DNA of 64,000 nucleotides from Burkholderia cenocepacia (GTDB lineage: Bacteria; Pseudomonadota; Gammaproteobacteria; Burkholderiales; Burkholderiaceae). Of this stretch, positions 45,115 to 54,738 are shown piece by piece. The number at the start of each line of letters is the position of its first letter. Positions within the stretch are counted from its first letter, which is position 1. Under the pieces are notes generated by a model that saw nothing but the letters and a program-made list of their open reading frames with translations, made no database searches and had not been told where the DNA came from. The stretch covers positions 3,410,001 through 3,474,000 of the forward strand of contig NZ_CP060039.1 of the NCBI RefSeq assembly GCF_014211915.1, given 5' to 3'. Made by a program: the position numbers and the translations under genes.

Positions 45115-46152
45115 ATGCGTCGAGCGCTGGTTATCGCACCGAACTGGATCGGTGACGCATTGATGGCGCAGCCGCTTTTTGCGCTGCTGAAGAAACTCCA
45201 TCCCCGCATCGCGATCGATGCCGTCGCACCCTCGTGGGTCGCGCCCGTGCTCGAGCGGATGCCCGAGATCCACGATGTCTACGCGACCGATCTCGCGCAC
45301 GGCAAGCTGCAGCTGCTGCGCCGCTGGCAGCTCGCGAGCGACCTGCGCGACGTCGGCTACGACGCCGCGTACGTGCTGCCGAACTCGCTGAAGTCCGCGG
45401 TGATCCCGTGGCTCGCGAACATCCCGCTGCGGATCGGCTACACGGGCGAGCACCGCTACGGGCTGTTGAACGTGCGGCACGCGAACCCCGACAAGTCGGG
45501 CGAGCGGCCGCCGATGACGACCCACTACGCGGCGCTTGCGTACGCGCCGGGCGCGAAGCTGCCCGAGTCGATGAAGACGCTGCCCGCCCCGCGCCTGGAC
45601 GCCGACCTGAACGAGACGGCGCGGGTATCCGCGCGTTTCAATCTCGATACGCGCAAGCCGCTCGTCGTGTTCTGCCCCGGCGCCGAATACGGCCCGGCCA
45701 AGCGCTGGCCGCCCGAGCACTTCGCGACGCTCGCGACCATCGTCCACCAGTCGTTCCCGTATACGCAGATCGTCGCGCTCGGCTCGCAGAAGGATGCCGC
45801 GGCCGCGCAGGCGATCGCCGACCACGCGCCGAACGTGCGCAACCTGTGCGGACAGACGTCGTTGTCCGAGGCATGCGCGCTGATCGCGCGCGCGAACGCG
45901 GTCGTCACCAACGATTCGGGGCTGATGCACGTCGCCGCCGCGTTGCGCCGGCCGCTCGTCGCGCTGTACGGATCGACCGATCCGCGCCACACCCCTCCGC
46001 TGTCGGACCTGGCGAAGGTACAATGGCTGCATCTCGAATGCAGTCCCTGCTTCGAACGCGAGTGCCCGCTCGGCCACCTGAAGTGCCTGCGCGAACTCGG
46101 TCCGGAGCAGGTATTCGGCGATTTGCGCGGCATGCTCGTCGGGCAGCGCTGA
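45115..46152 (+). CDS. waaF: ADP-heptose:LPS heptosyltransferase II
   Basis: This 345 aa GT9 glycosyltransferase adds the second L-glycero-D-manno-heptose to the LPS inner core at the cytoplasmic face. Marks are ALVIAPNWIGDALMAQPLF at the N-terminus, PGAEYGPAKRWPPEHFA, VVTNDSGLMHVAAAL and ALYGSTDPRHTPP. CSPCFERECPLGHLKCL is typical of WaaF. The gene follows the zinc-finger gene by 140 bp. Confidence 0.94.
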   Translation: MRRALVIAPNWIGDALMAQPLFALLKKLHPRIAIDAVAPSWVAPVLERMPEIHDVYATDLAHGKLQLLRRWQLASDLRDVGYDAAYVLPNSLKSAVIPWLANIPLRIGYTGEHRYGLLNVRHANPDKSGERPPMTTHYAALAYAPGAKLPESMKTLPAPRLDADLNETARVSARFNLDTRKPLVVFCPGAEYGPAKRWPPEHFATLATIVHQSFPYTQIVALGSQKDAAAAQAIADHAPNVRNLCGQTSLSEACALIARANAVVTNDSGLMHVAAALRRPLVALYGSTDPRHTPPLSDLAKVQWLHLECSPCFERECPLGHLKCLRELGPEQVFGDLRGMLVGQR

Positions 46153-46267
46153 CCCTGACCGGCAGCGTCGCACGGCGCGCCGGGCAATCCGATTCACCGG
46201 TGTGCGGCGGCTCGATCCGGGCCGCCGTGCTGAATACGGCGCGCGATGCGCGCGAGAGACCACCCCG

Positions 46268-46714
46268 ATGCCACGTTTTGCCCGCCTCTTCGAAGCCGCT
46301 GCCGATACGCTGAACGCCTACTACCAGGCCGTCGCGGATGCCAATCTCGACGCGCTGCTGGCGTTGTGGATCGACGAGGATTTCGCCAGCTGCGTATGGG
46401 CGGACGGCGAGCATCTGCACGGCCTCGACCAGATCCGCGGCGGGCTCGCCAACCGGCTCGCGACACGCCCGGTCACGATCGAGCCGCTCGACATCCGCGT
46501 GTACGACAGCCTCGGCACGGTCGTCTATACGATCGCCGAAGCGCATCAGCAGGCCGACCTGACGGCCGAACCCGACATGGTTTTCGCGACGTACGTGATG
46601 ATCCACGAACGCGGCGAATGGCGCATCGCGCACATCCACGCGAGCCCGATTCCTGAACAGGCGGCCGGACAATTCGCCGCGAAGATCCGTCACGGGCAGG
46701 GTCCGCTGCACTGA
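46268..46714 (+). CDS. NTF2-like (SnoaL/DUF4440-type) protein
   Basis: This 148 aa protein has the cone-shaped NTF2-like pattern: an N-terminal helix (LNAYYQAVADANLDALLALW) then strands (FASCVWADGEHLHGLDQIRGGL, MVFATYVMIHERGEWRIAHIHAS). No catalytic function is evident; members may bind ligands or act as isomerases. It lies between waaF and yheT on the same strand. Confidence 0.75.
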   Translation: MPRFARLFEAAADTLNAYYQAVADANLDALLALWIDEDFASCVWADGEHLHGLDQIRGGLANRLATRPVTIEPLDIRVYDSLGTVVYTIAEAHQQADLTAEPDMVFATYVMIHERGEWRIAHIHASPIPEQAAGQFAAKIRHGQGPLH

Positions 46715-46747
46715 CGAAGAACGAAGCAACGCATTAGCGGGGCGATC

Positions 46748-47785
46748 ATGAGTACGGCTTCTCCGCCCACCTCGCCGCTGACCGGGGCTCCGGCCCCCGA
46801 CGACGATTCATTGCGCTATCGCGCACCGCGCTGGCTGCCCAACAGCCATGTGCAAACCATCGTGCCCGCGCTGTTCGCGCGGCGTCCGGTCGTCGCTTAC
46901 CGACGAGAGCGATGGGAAACGCCCGACCACGACTTCATCGATCTCGACTGGGTCGCGCACCTCGACAGCGCGGCCCCGGCGCCCGACGCGCCGCTGTTCG
47001 TGCTGTTCCACGGCCTCGAAGGCAGCTCCGGCTCGCACTACGCGCTCGCGATGATGGCCACCGCGCGCGCGAACGGGTGGCACGCCGTCGTCCCGCACTT
47101 CCGCAGTTGCAGCGGCGAGATCAACCGCCAGCCGCGCTTCTACCATCTCGCCGACAGCGCCGAGGTCGACTGGATCCTGCACCGGCTCGCCGCGCAGCAT
47201 CGCGGGCCGTTGGTCGTCGCCGGCGTATCGCTCGGCGGCAACGTGCTGCTGCGCTGGCTCGGCGAGCATCGCAGCGACACGTCGATCGTGCGCGCCGCCG
47301 CCGCGATCTCGACGCCGATCGACGTGCACGCGGGCGGCCGCGCGTTGTCGCAAGGGTTCGCGATGGTCTACACGCGCAGCTTCCTGAAGACGCTCAAGCG
47401 CAAGGCGCTCGCGAAGCTCGACCAGTATCCGGGGCTGTTCGACCGCGAAGCGATGCTGCAGGCCGTGACGATGCGCGACTTCGACGAGGTCGTGACCGCG
47501 CCACTGCACGGTTTTGCGAACGCGGACGACTACTGGACAAAGGCGACCACGCGGCCGCTGCTGCCTGCGATCGACGTGCCGACGCTGATCCTCAACGCCC
47601 GCAACGACCCGTTCCTGCCCGAATCGGCGCTGCCGGGCCCGGCCGACGTGTCGCCGGCCGTCGAGCTCGACCAGCCCGCGCACGGCGGCCACGCGGGCTT
47701 CATGACCGGGCCGTTCCCCGGCCGCCTCGACTGGCTGTCGGCGCGGGTGTTCGGCTATTGCTCGAAATTCGTCGACCATGGATGA
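46748..47785 (+). CDS. yheT: Alpha/beta hydrolase, YheT family
   Basis: This 345 aa hydrolase has an oxyanion-side segment (LFVLFHGLEGSSGSHYA) and the nucleophile elbow GVSLGGN with Ser161. The catalytic Asp lies in LILNARNDPFLP, and the His in AHGGHAGF. The family hydrolyses esters; its natural substrate is not known. The gene end overlaps the next coding start by 8 bp. Confidence 0.9.
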   Translation: MSTASPPTSPLTGAPAPDDDSLRYRAPRWLPNSHVQTIVPALFARRPVVAYRRERWETPDHDFIDLDWVAHLDSAAPAPDAPLFVLFHGLEGSSGSHYALAMMATARANGWHAVVPHFRSCSGEINRQPRFYHLADSAEVDWILHRLAAQHRGPLVVAGVSLGGNVLLRWLGEHRSDTSIVRAAAAISTPIDVHAGGRALSQGFAMVYTRSFLKTLKRKALAKLDQYPGLFDREAMLQAVTMRDFDEVVTAPLHGFANADDYWTKATTRPLLPAIDVPTLILNARNDPFLPESALPGPADVSPAVELDQPAHGGHAGFMTGPFPGRLDWLSARVFGYCSKFVDHG

Positions 47786-48365
47786 CATCGTCAGGCAGGC
47801 GCTCGCCAAATGGCCGAACGTGCCGGATTGCACCGGCTGGCTGCTGCTCGACCGGCGCGGCACATGGCGGCTGCGCGACGACGCCGCACAGGCGGCCGGC
47901 GAGCTCGGCTCGCCGATCCGGCATGAGGCGCTGAACGCGTTCATCGGCCGCAACTACGCATGCGACGCGCAAGGCCGGTGGTTCTTCCAGAACGGGCCGC
48001 AGCGCGTGTACGTCGAGCTCGCCTATACGCCGTGGGTCGTGCGGCTCGCCGAACGTGACGGACAGCTTGCGCTCACCGACCAGACCGGCGCCCCGTTCGA
48101 ACCGGAGGCCGCCTGGCTCGACGACGGCGGCGGCGTGCTGTTTCGCGAGGCCGGCACGCCTGCGCGCATCGCGGCGCTGCACGATCACGACCTCGGGCTG
48201 TTCGCCGATCACGCGGATTTCGATGCCGAGCCGCCCGTGCTGCGCTGGCGCGACGGCCGCACGCTGTCGCTCGGCAGTATCGCGTGCGCCGACGTGCCGG
48301 GCCGGTTCGGCTACGTCGCCAGCCCGGCGCGCCACGCACGCGACGCGGCCGACAGCGGCCACTGA
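47778..48365 (+). CDS. Conserved hypothetical protein coupled to yheT
   Basis: This 195 aa soluble protein, rich in Asp, Trp and Arg, has no signal peptide or membrane segment. Notable stretches are CTGWLLLDRRGTWRLRD, IGRNYACDAQGRWFFQNG and VELAYTPWVVRL. It resembles DUF-type proteins that often follow yheT in Burkholderiales; I do not recall the number with certainty. The 8 bp overlap with yheT suggests translational coupling. Function unknown. Confidence 0.75.
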   Translation: MDDIVRQALAKWPNVPDCTGWLLLDRRGTWRLRDDAAQAAGELGSPIRHEALNAFIGRNYACDAQGRWFFQNGPQRVYVELAYTPWVVRLAERDGQLALTDQTGAPFEPEAAWLDDGGGVLFREAGTPARIAALHDHDLGLFADHADFDAEPPVLRWRDGRTLSLGSIACADVPGRFGYVASPARHARDAADSGH

Positions 48366-48404
48366 CCCGCCGCGGCGACGGCCGCGTTCGCCGCGCGCCG
48401 GCCG

Positions 48405-50099
48405 CTACCCGCGGCCGTTCTTTTCGTCGTCGCGCTCTTCCTTGTAGCGCGCCTCGAATTCCAGCAGCCGCGCGCCGATGATCGACTGCTCGTAGAACGA
48501 CACGTCCTTCGCGTCGCGCGCCTCCTTCAGTTGCCGGATCGCCGACGGCCATGCACCGTCGAGCGCCAGCTTCTCCGCCAGCGCCCGGCGCCGCGCGAGC
48601 ACGTCGCCCTTGCCGTCGCTCGACTTCGCGAGGTAATCCCACCAGTCCGGCTGTTCGGGGTCGGCCTTCGCCTGCGCCCGTGCGAGGGTTTGCGCTTCGG
48701 CGAAGCGACGCGCGGCGATCAGCGCCTGCAGGTGCGCGACGATCGCCGCGTGCGACGCCGGCCAGCGCCGCTGCGCGAGCGCCGAGAGCCGCACCGCGTC
48801 GTCGGTCCGGCCCGCGCGGCGGGCGATGTCGGCGGCCAGCACGTCGAGGCTCGGCGAGCTGGTCGCGGGGTCGTCCTCGCGCCGCTCGCGCGCATCGAAT
48901 GCGGCGCGGGCCGACGCGAGCGCGTTGTCGGCCGCGTCGTACTGGCCGAGCAGCGTATTCGCGAGCGCGATGCCGTACCAGTTCGCCGCGACGTTCGGCG
49001 CCGTGTGATCGTCGATTTCGAGCTGCATCCGGCGCGCCTCGGCCGCGATGTCGGTCGGCGCCCGGTTCTGCAGGACGCGCAGCCGTGCCCGCACGAACCC
49101 GTATTCGGCCGACTGGCGCGGCTGCCGGTACGGCGCGCGGCGCGCGCGATCCTCCATGTCGGCAATCCGCTCGCCGGTCAGCGGGTGCGTGCGCGCATAG
49201 GCCGGCACGCCCGCATCGCCCATCGACGCGCGGTCGAGCCGCTCGAAGAAGCCGGGCATTCCGTACGGGTCGTAGCCGGCCCCCGCGAGCAGCTGGAAGC
49301 CGACGCGATCGGCCTCGCGCTCGGCCGACCGCGAGAAGCGCAGCTGGTTGTCGACCGCATACGCCTGTCCGCCCATCGCGATCGCGCTGCCGAGATCGCC
49401 GCTGCGCGCGAGCACGCCGGCCAGCACGCCGAGCAGCATCGTCGCGAGCGCCGTGTAGCCGGTCTTCTCGCTCGCGCCGATCATCCGCGCGATGTGCCGC
49501 TGCAGCACGTGGCCCATCTCGTGGCCAACCACCGATGCGAGCTCCGACTCCGTCTGCGTCGTGACCACCAGCCCGCTGTTGATCCCGATGAACCCGCCCG
49601 GCATCGAGAACGCGTTGATCTGCGGATCGCGCACCGGGAACAGGTCGAAGTCGGGCGTGTAGCCGCCGATGTAGCGCGCCGCCGCCGCGGCCGCGAGCCG
49701 CGCCGCCATCGCGTTCAGGTAGTCGCGCACCAGCCAGTCGTCGAGATAGTCGGGATCGCGCCGCACCTCGCGCATCACGCGCTCGCCGAGCCGGCGCTCG
49801 GCGCGCGGCGTCAGCGAACCGCCGGAGCCGTCGCCGAGATCGGGCAGCTCCAGCGCCCGCAGCGGCGCGCGCAGGCTCGCGACCGGCGCCGACGCACCGG
49901 CCGCGCCCGAGAACCGGCTCTCCGCGCCGCCGTACGTGCCGAATACGCCGGTCGCGATGCCGGACGGCACGGTGGAAATCGACGTCGGGCCGCCGGCCGC
50001 CGGCTCGAGCGGCGGCGCGGATGCGCTCTGCGCATGACCGCCCGGCGGCAGCGCGAGCGCCGCCGACAGCGACACGGCAAGCAACTGTTTGACACGCAT
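48405..50099 (-). CDS. M48-family metalloprotease with TPR region (BepA-like)
   Basis: This 564 aa periplasmic protease has a signal peptide (MRVKQLLAVSLSAALALPPGGHAQ). The zinc motif HEMGH (His193, His197) lies in SVVGHEMGHVLQRHIAR, and the third ligand Glu lies in SAEREADRVGF. The C-terminal half is alpha-helical TPR-like. Homologue BepA (YfgC) helps assemble or degrade LptD and other outer-membrane proteins. Start 50099 is chosen because it gives a clean signal peptide; longer starts add Arg-rich sequence. It is divergent from moaC. Confidence 0.88.
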   Translation of the reverse strand: MRVKQLLAVSLSAALALPPGGHAQSASAPPLEPAAGGPTSISTVPSGIATGVFGTYGGAESRFSGAAGASAPVASLRAPLRALELPDLGDGSGGSLTPRAERRLGERVMREVRRDPDYLDDWLVRDYLNAMAARLAAAAAARYIGGYTPDFDLFPVRDPQINAFSMPGGFIGINSGLVVTTQTESELASVVGHEMGHVLQRHIARMIGASEKTGYTALATMLLGVLAGVLARSGDLGSAIAMGGQAYAVDNQLRFSRSAEREADRVGFQLLAGAGYDPYGMPGFFERLDRASMGDAGVPAYARTHPLTGERIADMEDRARRAPYRQPRQSAEYGFVRARLRVLQNRAPTDIAAEARRMQLEIDDHTAPNVAANWYGIALANTLLGQYDAADNALASARAAFDARERREDDPATSSPSLDVLAADIARRAGRTDDAVRLSALAQRRWPASHAAIVAHLQALIAARRFAEAQTLARAQAKADPEQPDWWDYLAKSSDGKGDVLARRRALAEKLALDGAWPSAIRQLKEARDAKDVSFYEQSIIGARLLEFEARYKEERDDEKNGRG

Positions 50100-50368
50100 G
50101 GCAGGATGAAAACGACGCCGTCCCGCGCGCGCGGCGCGCATCGCGGCGTTTGGTCTGAATATTCGGGTCATTGTACCGGCGCCGCGACGACTGTCCCGTG
50201 CCGCGCAAGCGTCATCTGCGCCTCCGGCAACGCGAACGCCGCTGCTATGATAAGCGCCCGTTGCGAGGTTGGATCGGTTCGTCGCGCCGGTACGGGATGC
50301 GGTGCCCGACCGGTCGCGCAGCAGGATCGAGGGACCTGCGCGCACACGCCGTTCCACTAGAGGAAGAC

Positions 50369-50857
50369 ATGTCAGGACTCACCCATTTCGATGCCGCCGG
50401 CCACGCCCATATGGTCGACGTCGGCGACAAGCAGGAAACCCGGCGCATCGCGATCGCGCGGGGCACGATCCGGATGTTGCCGGCCACGTTCGCGCTGATC
50501 CGCGACGGCAAGGCCAGGAAAGGCGACGTGCTCGGCGTCGCGCGCATCGCGGCGATCCAGGGCGCCAAACGCACGGCCGACCTGATTCCGCTGTGCCACC
50601 CGCTCGCGCTCACGCGCGTGGCCGTCGAGTTCGAACTCGACGACGCGCTGCCGGGCGTGCATTGCGTCGTGCAGGTCGAGACGTTCGGGCGGACCGGCGT
50701 CGAGATGGAAGCGCTGACGGCCGTCCAGGTCGGGCTGCTGACCGTCTACGACATGTGCAAGGCGGTCGATCGCGGGATGGTGATCACCGACGTGAGCGTG
50801 CGGGAGAAGCGCGGCGGGAAGTCGGGGGACTGGAAGGCGGAAGACGCCGCGGGGTGA
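50369..50857 (+). CDS. moaC: Cyclic pyranopterin monophosphate synthase (MoaC)
   Basis: This 162 aa enzyme completes the first step of molybdenum cofactor synthesis after MoaA. Motifs are [32 protein letters not shown] and [36 protein letters not shown] precedes ATG 50369. It is a lone moa gene here, followed by the VgrG island after 113 bp. Confidence 0.95.
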   Translation: MSGLTHFDAAGHAHMVDVGDKQETRRIAIARGTIRMLPATFALIRDGKARKGDVLGVARIAAIQGAKRTADLIPLCHPLALTRVAVEFELDDALPGVHCVVQVETFGRTGVEMEALTAVQVGLLTVYDMCKAVDRGMVITDVSVREKRGGKSGDWKAEDAAG

Positions 50858-50970
50858 ATACCGGGGCACCACCGGCCCGCCAATTCGAGATAAACCGTTT
50901 TATCTCATACAATTACCGGATTCCGCACGAGAGAGCGTGCGAACCAGCACAACAAAAGCGAGCACTGGTG
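50858..50970. promoter_or_regulatory. vgrG leader with two inverted repeats
   Basis: This is the boundary from housekeeping sequence to the AT-richer island. GAGATAAA (50887-50894) and TTTATCTC (50899-50906) form a perfect 8 bp inverted repeat with a 4-nt loop. GCACG (50925-50929)/CGTGC (50936-50940) forms a second hairpin. No strong ribosome site is visible before ATG 50971. A T6SS promoter is presumably here. Confidence 0.45.
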
Positions 50971-53658
50971 ATGAATTCGCAAGCGTTAAGAAGCGCGTTG
51001 CTGGCCGGACCGGTTCAGCATGAGCGCCTGATCAAACTGGATACCCCGCTCGGGCCCGACGTCCTGTTGCCGCAGCGCGTCACGGGACGATCGCGCCTCG
51101 GACGCCATTTCGAGTTCACCGTCGATACCGTGTCGGTATCCGACCACCTCGAACTCAAGAAACTGATCGCGCAGCCGGTGACGCTGTGGATCCAGCAGGC
51201 CGACCAATCGTACGCGCCGCACCACGGCTACGTGCATGCGGCCCGCCGGCTCGGGTCGGACAGCGGCGTCACGCACCATCAGATCGTCTTTGCGTCGTTC
51301 CTGCACTTCCTGAAGTTCCGCCGCGATCAGCGCATCTGGCAGGACCGGTCGGCGGACGACATCATCGCCGACGTGCTGAACCAGCATCCGCAGGCCAAGG
51401 GCCGCTTCACGTTCAAGCTCTACCAGCCGCTGCCGCCGCGCTCGTTCTGCATGCAATACGAGGACGACTGGAATTTCGTCCATCGCCTGATGGAATCGGA
51501 AGGCCTGTACGGTTTCTGGGAACAGGACAGCGACGGCAAGTCGCACCGGCTCGTCATCGTCGATCGCATCGACGCGTTGCCCGCGCTGTCGCCGCGAACC
51601 GTGCGCTTTCATCACGCGGGCACGGGCGACGAAGCCGACACGCTCGTCCAGTTCACCGGTACGCGCACGCTGCGAAGCGTCGCCCGCACCACGCGCACCT
51701 TCGACTACAAGCAGCCGCCCACCGCGTCGAATCCGAAGGCCACCCATACGCCGACGATCGCGAACCAGGGCGATCTGCCGCAGCAACTCGAAGTCTACGA
51801 ATACACGGGTGCCTACACGTATCCCGAGCAGTCACGCGGCGACCATCTGTCGAAGATCTGGATGGAAGAGCAGGAATCGCACGCGAAGCGCTTTCACGGT
51901 GTCGGCGGTGTGCGGCGCATGGACGCCGGACGCGTGTTCGAGTTCGCGGAACACCCCGAACACGACAAGGACGATGCCGGCCAGCGCGAATTCGCCGTGA
52001 TCGAGACGGCGTGGGTCATCGTCAACAATCTGCCCGTGGCCGACGAGCCGGCCGTTTTCCCGCACAGCCTGCAGGCCGAGATCGGCAGCATCATGCAGGC
52101 CACCGATACGGACCGGTCCCGCGTGCGTCATCCCGACGGCAGCGAGGGCTTCTTTCAGATCCGCATCGAGGCGCAGCGCACGACGGTGCCGTTCCGCAGC
52201 CCGTTCGAGCACGCGAAGCCGCCGATGCACCTGCAATCGGCGATCGTCGTCGCGCCGCAAGGCGAAGAAGTCCATACGGACGAGCTCAACCGCGTCAAGG
52301 TCCGCTTTCACTGGGACCGCTTGAACGACGGCGACGAAAAGGCGTCGTGCTGGTTGCGTGCCACGGCGTCCGATTCGGGCAATGGCTACGGTGCCGTCCA
52401 CCCGCACCGCAGCGGCGAGGAAGTGCTGGTCGACTTCCTCGGCGGCGACTGCGATCGTCCGATCATCGTCGGCAAGGTCTACAACGGCGCGACGAGCCCG
52501 CAATGGCACAGCAACGGCATCCTGTCCGGGTACCGGTCCAAGGAATACGCGGGCGCCGGTTACAACCAGCTGGTGCTCGACGACGCGACCGCGCAGAACC
52601 GCGTGCACCTCTACAGCAGCCAGGCCAACACGCACCTGCACCTCGGCTACCTGATCGACCACACGGGCAACAACCGCGGCAACTATCTCGGCAGTGGCTT
52701 CGACCTGCGCTCGGACGCCTACGGCGCCGTGCGCGCAAACCGCGGGCTGTACGTCACGACGCATCCCAAGCAGGCGGCCAGTCAGCCGCTCGACGTCGAC
52801 GAGACCCGGGAGCAGCTCGTGCGCGCACAAGGGCTGATCGACGCCATGTCGCAGGTCAGCGCGCAGCATCAGGGCGAGTCGCTCGACCCCGGCCACACGG
52901 CGCTGAAGCAGTTCAGCGACGCGACGCAGAACAGCGTGAGCGGCAGCGCGTCGGGCGGCCGGACCGCCGGCGGCGGAACCGGCAACGCCAACGCGTTCAA
53001 GGAGCCCGTGATGCTGTTCGGCAGCCCGGCCGGCATCGGGATGTCCACGCAGCAGTCCGCGCAATTTTCCGCGGACCAGCACATCAACCTCGTCAGCGGG
53101 CAAAACACGCACGTCGCCGCCGGAAAATCGCTGATCGCCAGTGTCCTCGACCGGATCAGCCTGTTCGCGCAGAACGCGGGGATGAAGCTGTTCGCCGGCA
53201 AGGGCAAGGTCGAAGTGCAGGCGCAGGCGGACAACATCGAGCTGACTGCGCAGAAGGCGCTGAAGCTGATCGCCGTCACGCAATCGATCGAAGGCGCCGC
53301 GGCGAAGGAGATCCTGTTGACGTCCGGCGGCGCCTATATCCGCATCGCGGACGGCAACATCGAGGTGCACGCGCCCGGCAAGATCGACATCAAGGGCGCG
53401 CAGCATGCGTTCAGCGGCCCCACCCACCTGTCGCAAACGATGCCGACGCTGCCGAACTCCAACGGCAACTATGACCAGGCGTTCATCGCGCACTGGGCCG
53501 GCACCGACATTCCGGTCGCGAACACGCGGTACCAGATGTTCTCGAACGGCAAGCTGCTCTCGGAAGGCGTCACCAACGCGGCAGGCGAAACCGGGCTCAC
53601 GCAGAGCCACGTGCCGCACGACGTCGTGGTCAAGTTTCTAGGGAAATCGAATGGCTGA
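50971..53658 (+). CDS. vgrG: Type VI secretion tip protein VgrG with DUF2345 and a C-terminal extension
   Basis: This 895 aa spike protein has a gp27-like region over about residues 15-390 (LLPQRVTGRSRLGRHFEFTV, YEDDWNFVHRLMESEGLYGF) and a gp5 OB-fold over about 435-520 (RVKVRFHWDRLNDG, HRSGEEVLVDFLGGDCDRP). The DUF2345 region covers about 690-840 (DQHINLVSGQNTHVAAGKS). A final segment from about 840 (GTDIPVANTRYQMFSNGK, GETGLTQSHV) looks like a transthyretin-like adaptor that docks effectors. Residues from about 659 onward lie in the tandem duplication. The stop overlaps the effector start by 8 bp. Confidence 0.93.
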   Translation: MNSQALRSALLAGPVQHERLIKLDTPLGPDVLLPQRVTGRSRLGRHFEFTVDTVSVSDHLELKKLIAQPVTLWIQQADQSYAPHHGYVHAARRLGSDSGVTHHQIVFASFLHFLKFRRDQRIWQDRSADDIIADVLNQHPQAKGRFTFKLYQPLPPRSFCMQYEDDWNFVHRLMESEGLYGFWEQDSDGKSHRLVIVDRIDALPALSPRTVRFHHAGTGDEADTLVQFTGTRTLRSVARTTRTFDYKQPPTASNPKATHTPTIANQGDLPQQLEVYEYTGAYTYPEQSRGDHLSKIWMEEQESHAKRFHGVGGVRRMDAGRVFEFAEHPEHDKDDAGQREFAVIETAWVIVNNLPVADEPAVFPHSLQAEIGSIMQATDTDRSRVRHPDGSEGFFQIRIEAQRTTVPFRSPFEHAKPPMHLQSAIVVAPQGEEVHTDELNRVKVRFHWDRLNDGDEKASCWLRATASDSGNGYGAVHPHRSGEEVLVDFLGGDCDRPIIVGKVYNGATSPQWHSNGILSGYRSKEYAGAGYNQLVLDDATAQNRVHLYSSQANTHLHLGYLIDHTGNNRGNYLGSGFDLRSDAYGAVRANRGLYVTTHPKQAASQPLDVDETREQLVRAQGLIDAMSQVSAQHQGESLDPGHTALKQFSDATQNSVSGSASGGRTAGGGTGNANAFKEPVMLFGSPAGIGMSTQQSAQFSADQHINLVSGQNTHVAAGKSLIASVLDRISLFAQNAGMKLFAGKGKVEVQAQADNIELTAQKALKLIAVTQSIEGAAAKEILLTSGGAYIRIADGNIEVHAPGKIDIKGAQHAFSGPTHLSQTMPTLPNSNGNYDQAFIAHWAGTDIPVANTRYQMFSNGKLLSEGVTNAAGETGLTQSHVPHDVVVKFLGKSNG

Positions 53659-54738
53659 CGGACAACAGGACAAGGTGCTTGGGACCGGTGCGGGGATGCT
53701 GACCCCGACGGGATACCAGGATCGGCCGAAGGTGCAGATCAACATCTGCGACAAGCATGTGACGCCGGCTGCGAAATGGATCGTCGGTACCTGTCCGTTT
53801 TACTATCGGCCGCTTCACGGCCAATACTGGGACACGGTCCAGAAAGTCAGTATGTCCAGCGTATGGGAAACCGTGAAGAAGTTCGCCACTTCGTGGGATC
53901 CCTGGAAAGATAAGAAGGTCGCCGAGGAATTGCTGCATCGGCGCGAAGATCTGATCAAAACGGAAAGCACCGATTCCGACTGGTCGCGCCACGGCAACTT
54001 CATGATGCGTCATATCGGGTGCGGACATAAACCACCCGATTACTACATTAGCTACGGCTACTACTATTGCTCCGACTATGGCAAGAATCTTTACCCTCGA
54101 CTCAGCCCCCAAGGGAAAGCGTGGCTGAACAAAGCGCGGAAACTGCTTCAGGTCAACATGGAAGACGGCCTAAATCAGAACATGATGGGCGACACGATCC
54201 AGATGGCCAGCCCGACACCTGGAAACGGTAGCGTCGATATGACGTGGCCACAGTTCGAGCTCGAAATGAACGCCGAAAAATTCAAGGAATTCGCATTCAA
54301 GACGCACCCGATGGCCTACCTCGATGGCGGGTTGGCAGACCTGCCGATCATGGATCTCGTCAGGATCGGGACGCGTCCGAACATTCAGGAATGGGGCGAC
54401 GGAAGAACGTGGGGACAGGCGGTCGATTCGGCCATCCCCGTTCTCAGGAACAAAGCCGACGCATGGGATGTCGACGATCCGGTCGGCAAGGCACTCGGCA
54501 GGCTGCTGGTGAAGTGACATGCGAAGAGGCAAACGATGGCTCTTGATCGCGGGATGCGCTCTTGTTCTACCGATCGCTATTTACGGATATACGGAAATGA
54601 CTTCAGGGTGGGAAACGGTATCGACCGAATTCATGCGCAACGACAAGCCGTACGGTGCGGGCGCATTTCGCGTGCAGCACAACGACTTCATGTCATTAAA
54701 GGTTGCACGACCGGAACTCACGTTCAAGCCGGAAAGCG
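52946..54738 (+). repeat. Tandem duplication unit, copy 1 (1,793 bp)
   Basis: The copy runs from inside vgrG (codon 659) through the first effector gene into codon 74 of the first immunity-type gene. It is directly followed by copy 2. The translated genes in both copies are identical residue for residue, including the shadow frames, so the copies appear identical at the base level. Confidence 0.93.
53651..54517 (+). CDS. Putative VgrG-linked T6SS effector, copy 1
   Basis: This 288 aa protein of no family I recognise is encoded directly after vgrG with an 8 bp overlap and is followed after 1 bp by an immunity-type gene. That is the layout of T6SS cargo effectors. It has no signal peptide. Striking conserved-looking parts are HGNFMMRHIGCGHKPPDYY, ISYGYYYCSDYGKNLYPRL and SPQGKAWLNKARKLLQVNME, rich in Tyr, His and Cys. 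Base composition is visibly less GC-rich than its neighbours, suggesting transfer. The partner protein is probably periplasmic, so the target is likely in the cell envelope. Activity unknown. Confidence 0.75.
   Translation: MADGQQDKVLGTGAGMLTPTGYQDRPKVQINICDKHVTPAAKWIVGTCPFYYRPLHGQYWDTVQKVSMSSVWETVKKFATSWDPWKDKKVAEELLHRREDLIKTESTDSDWSRHGNFMMRHIGCGHKPPDYYISYGYYYCSDYGKNLYPRLSPQGKAWLNKARKLLQVNMEDGLNQNMMGDTIQMASPTPGNGSVDMTWPQFELEMNAEKFKEFAFKTHPMAYLDGGLADLPIMDLVRIGTRPNIQEWGDGRTWGQAVDSAIPVLRNKADAWDVDDPVGKALGRLLVK

Noticed and set aside
50269..50970. Open frame running through moaC and into vgrG as one very long protein
   Set aside because: It is a shadow frame over moaC. The VgrG family start is at 50971, and moaC is coded in another frame.
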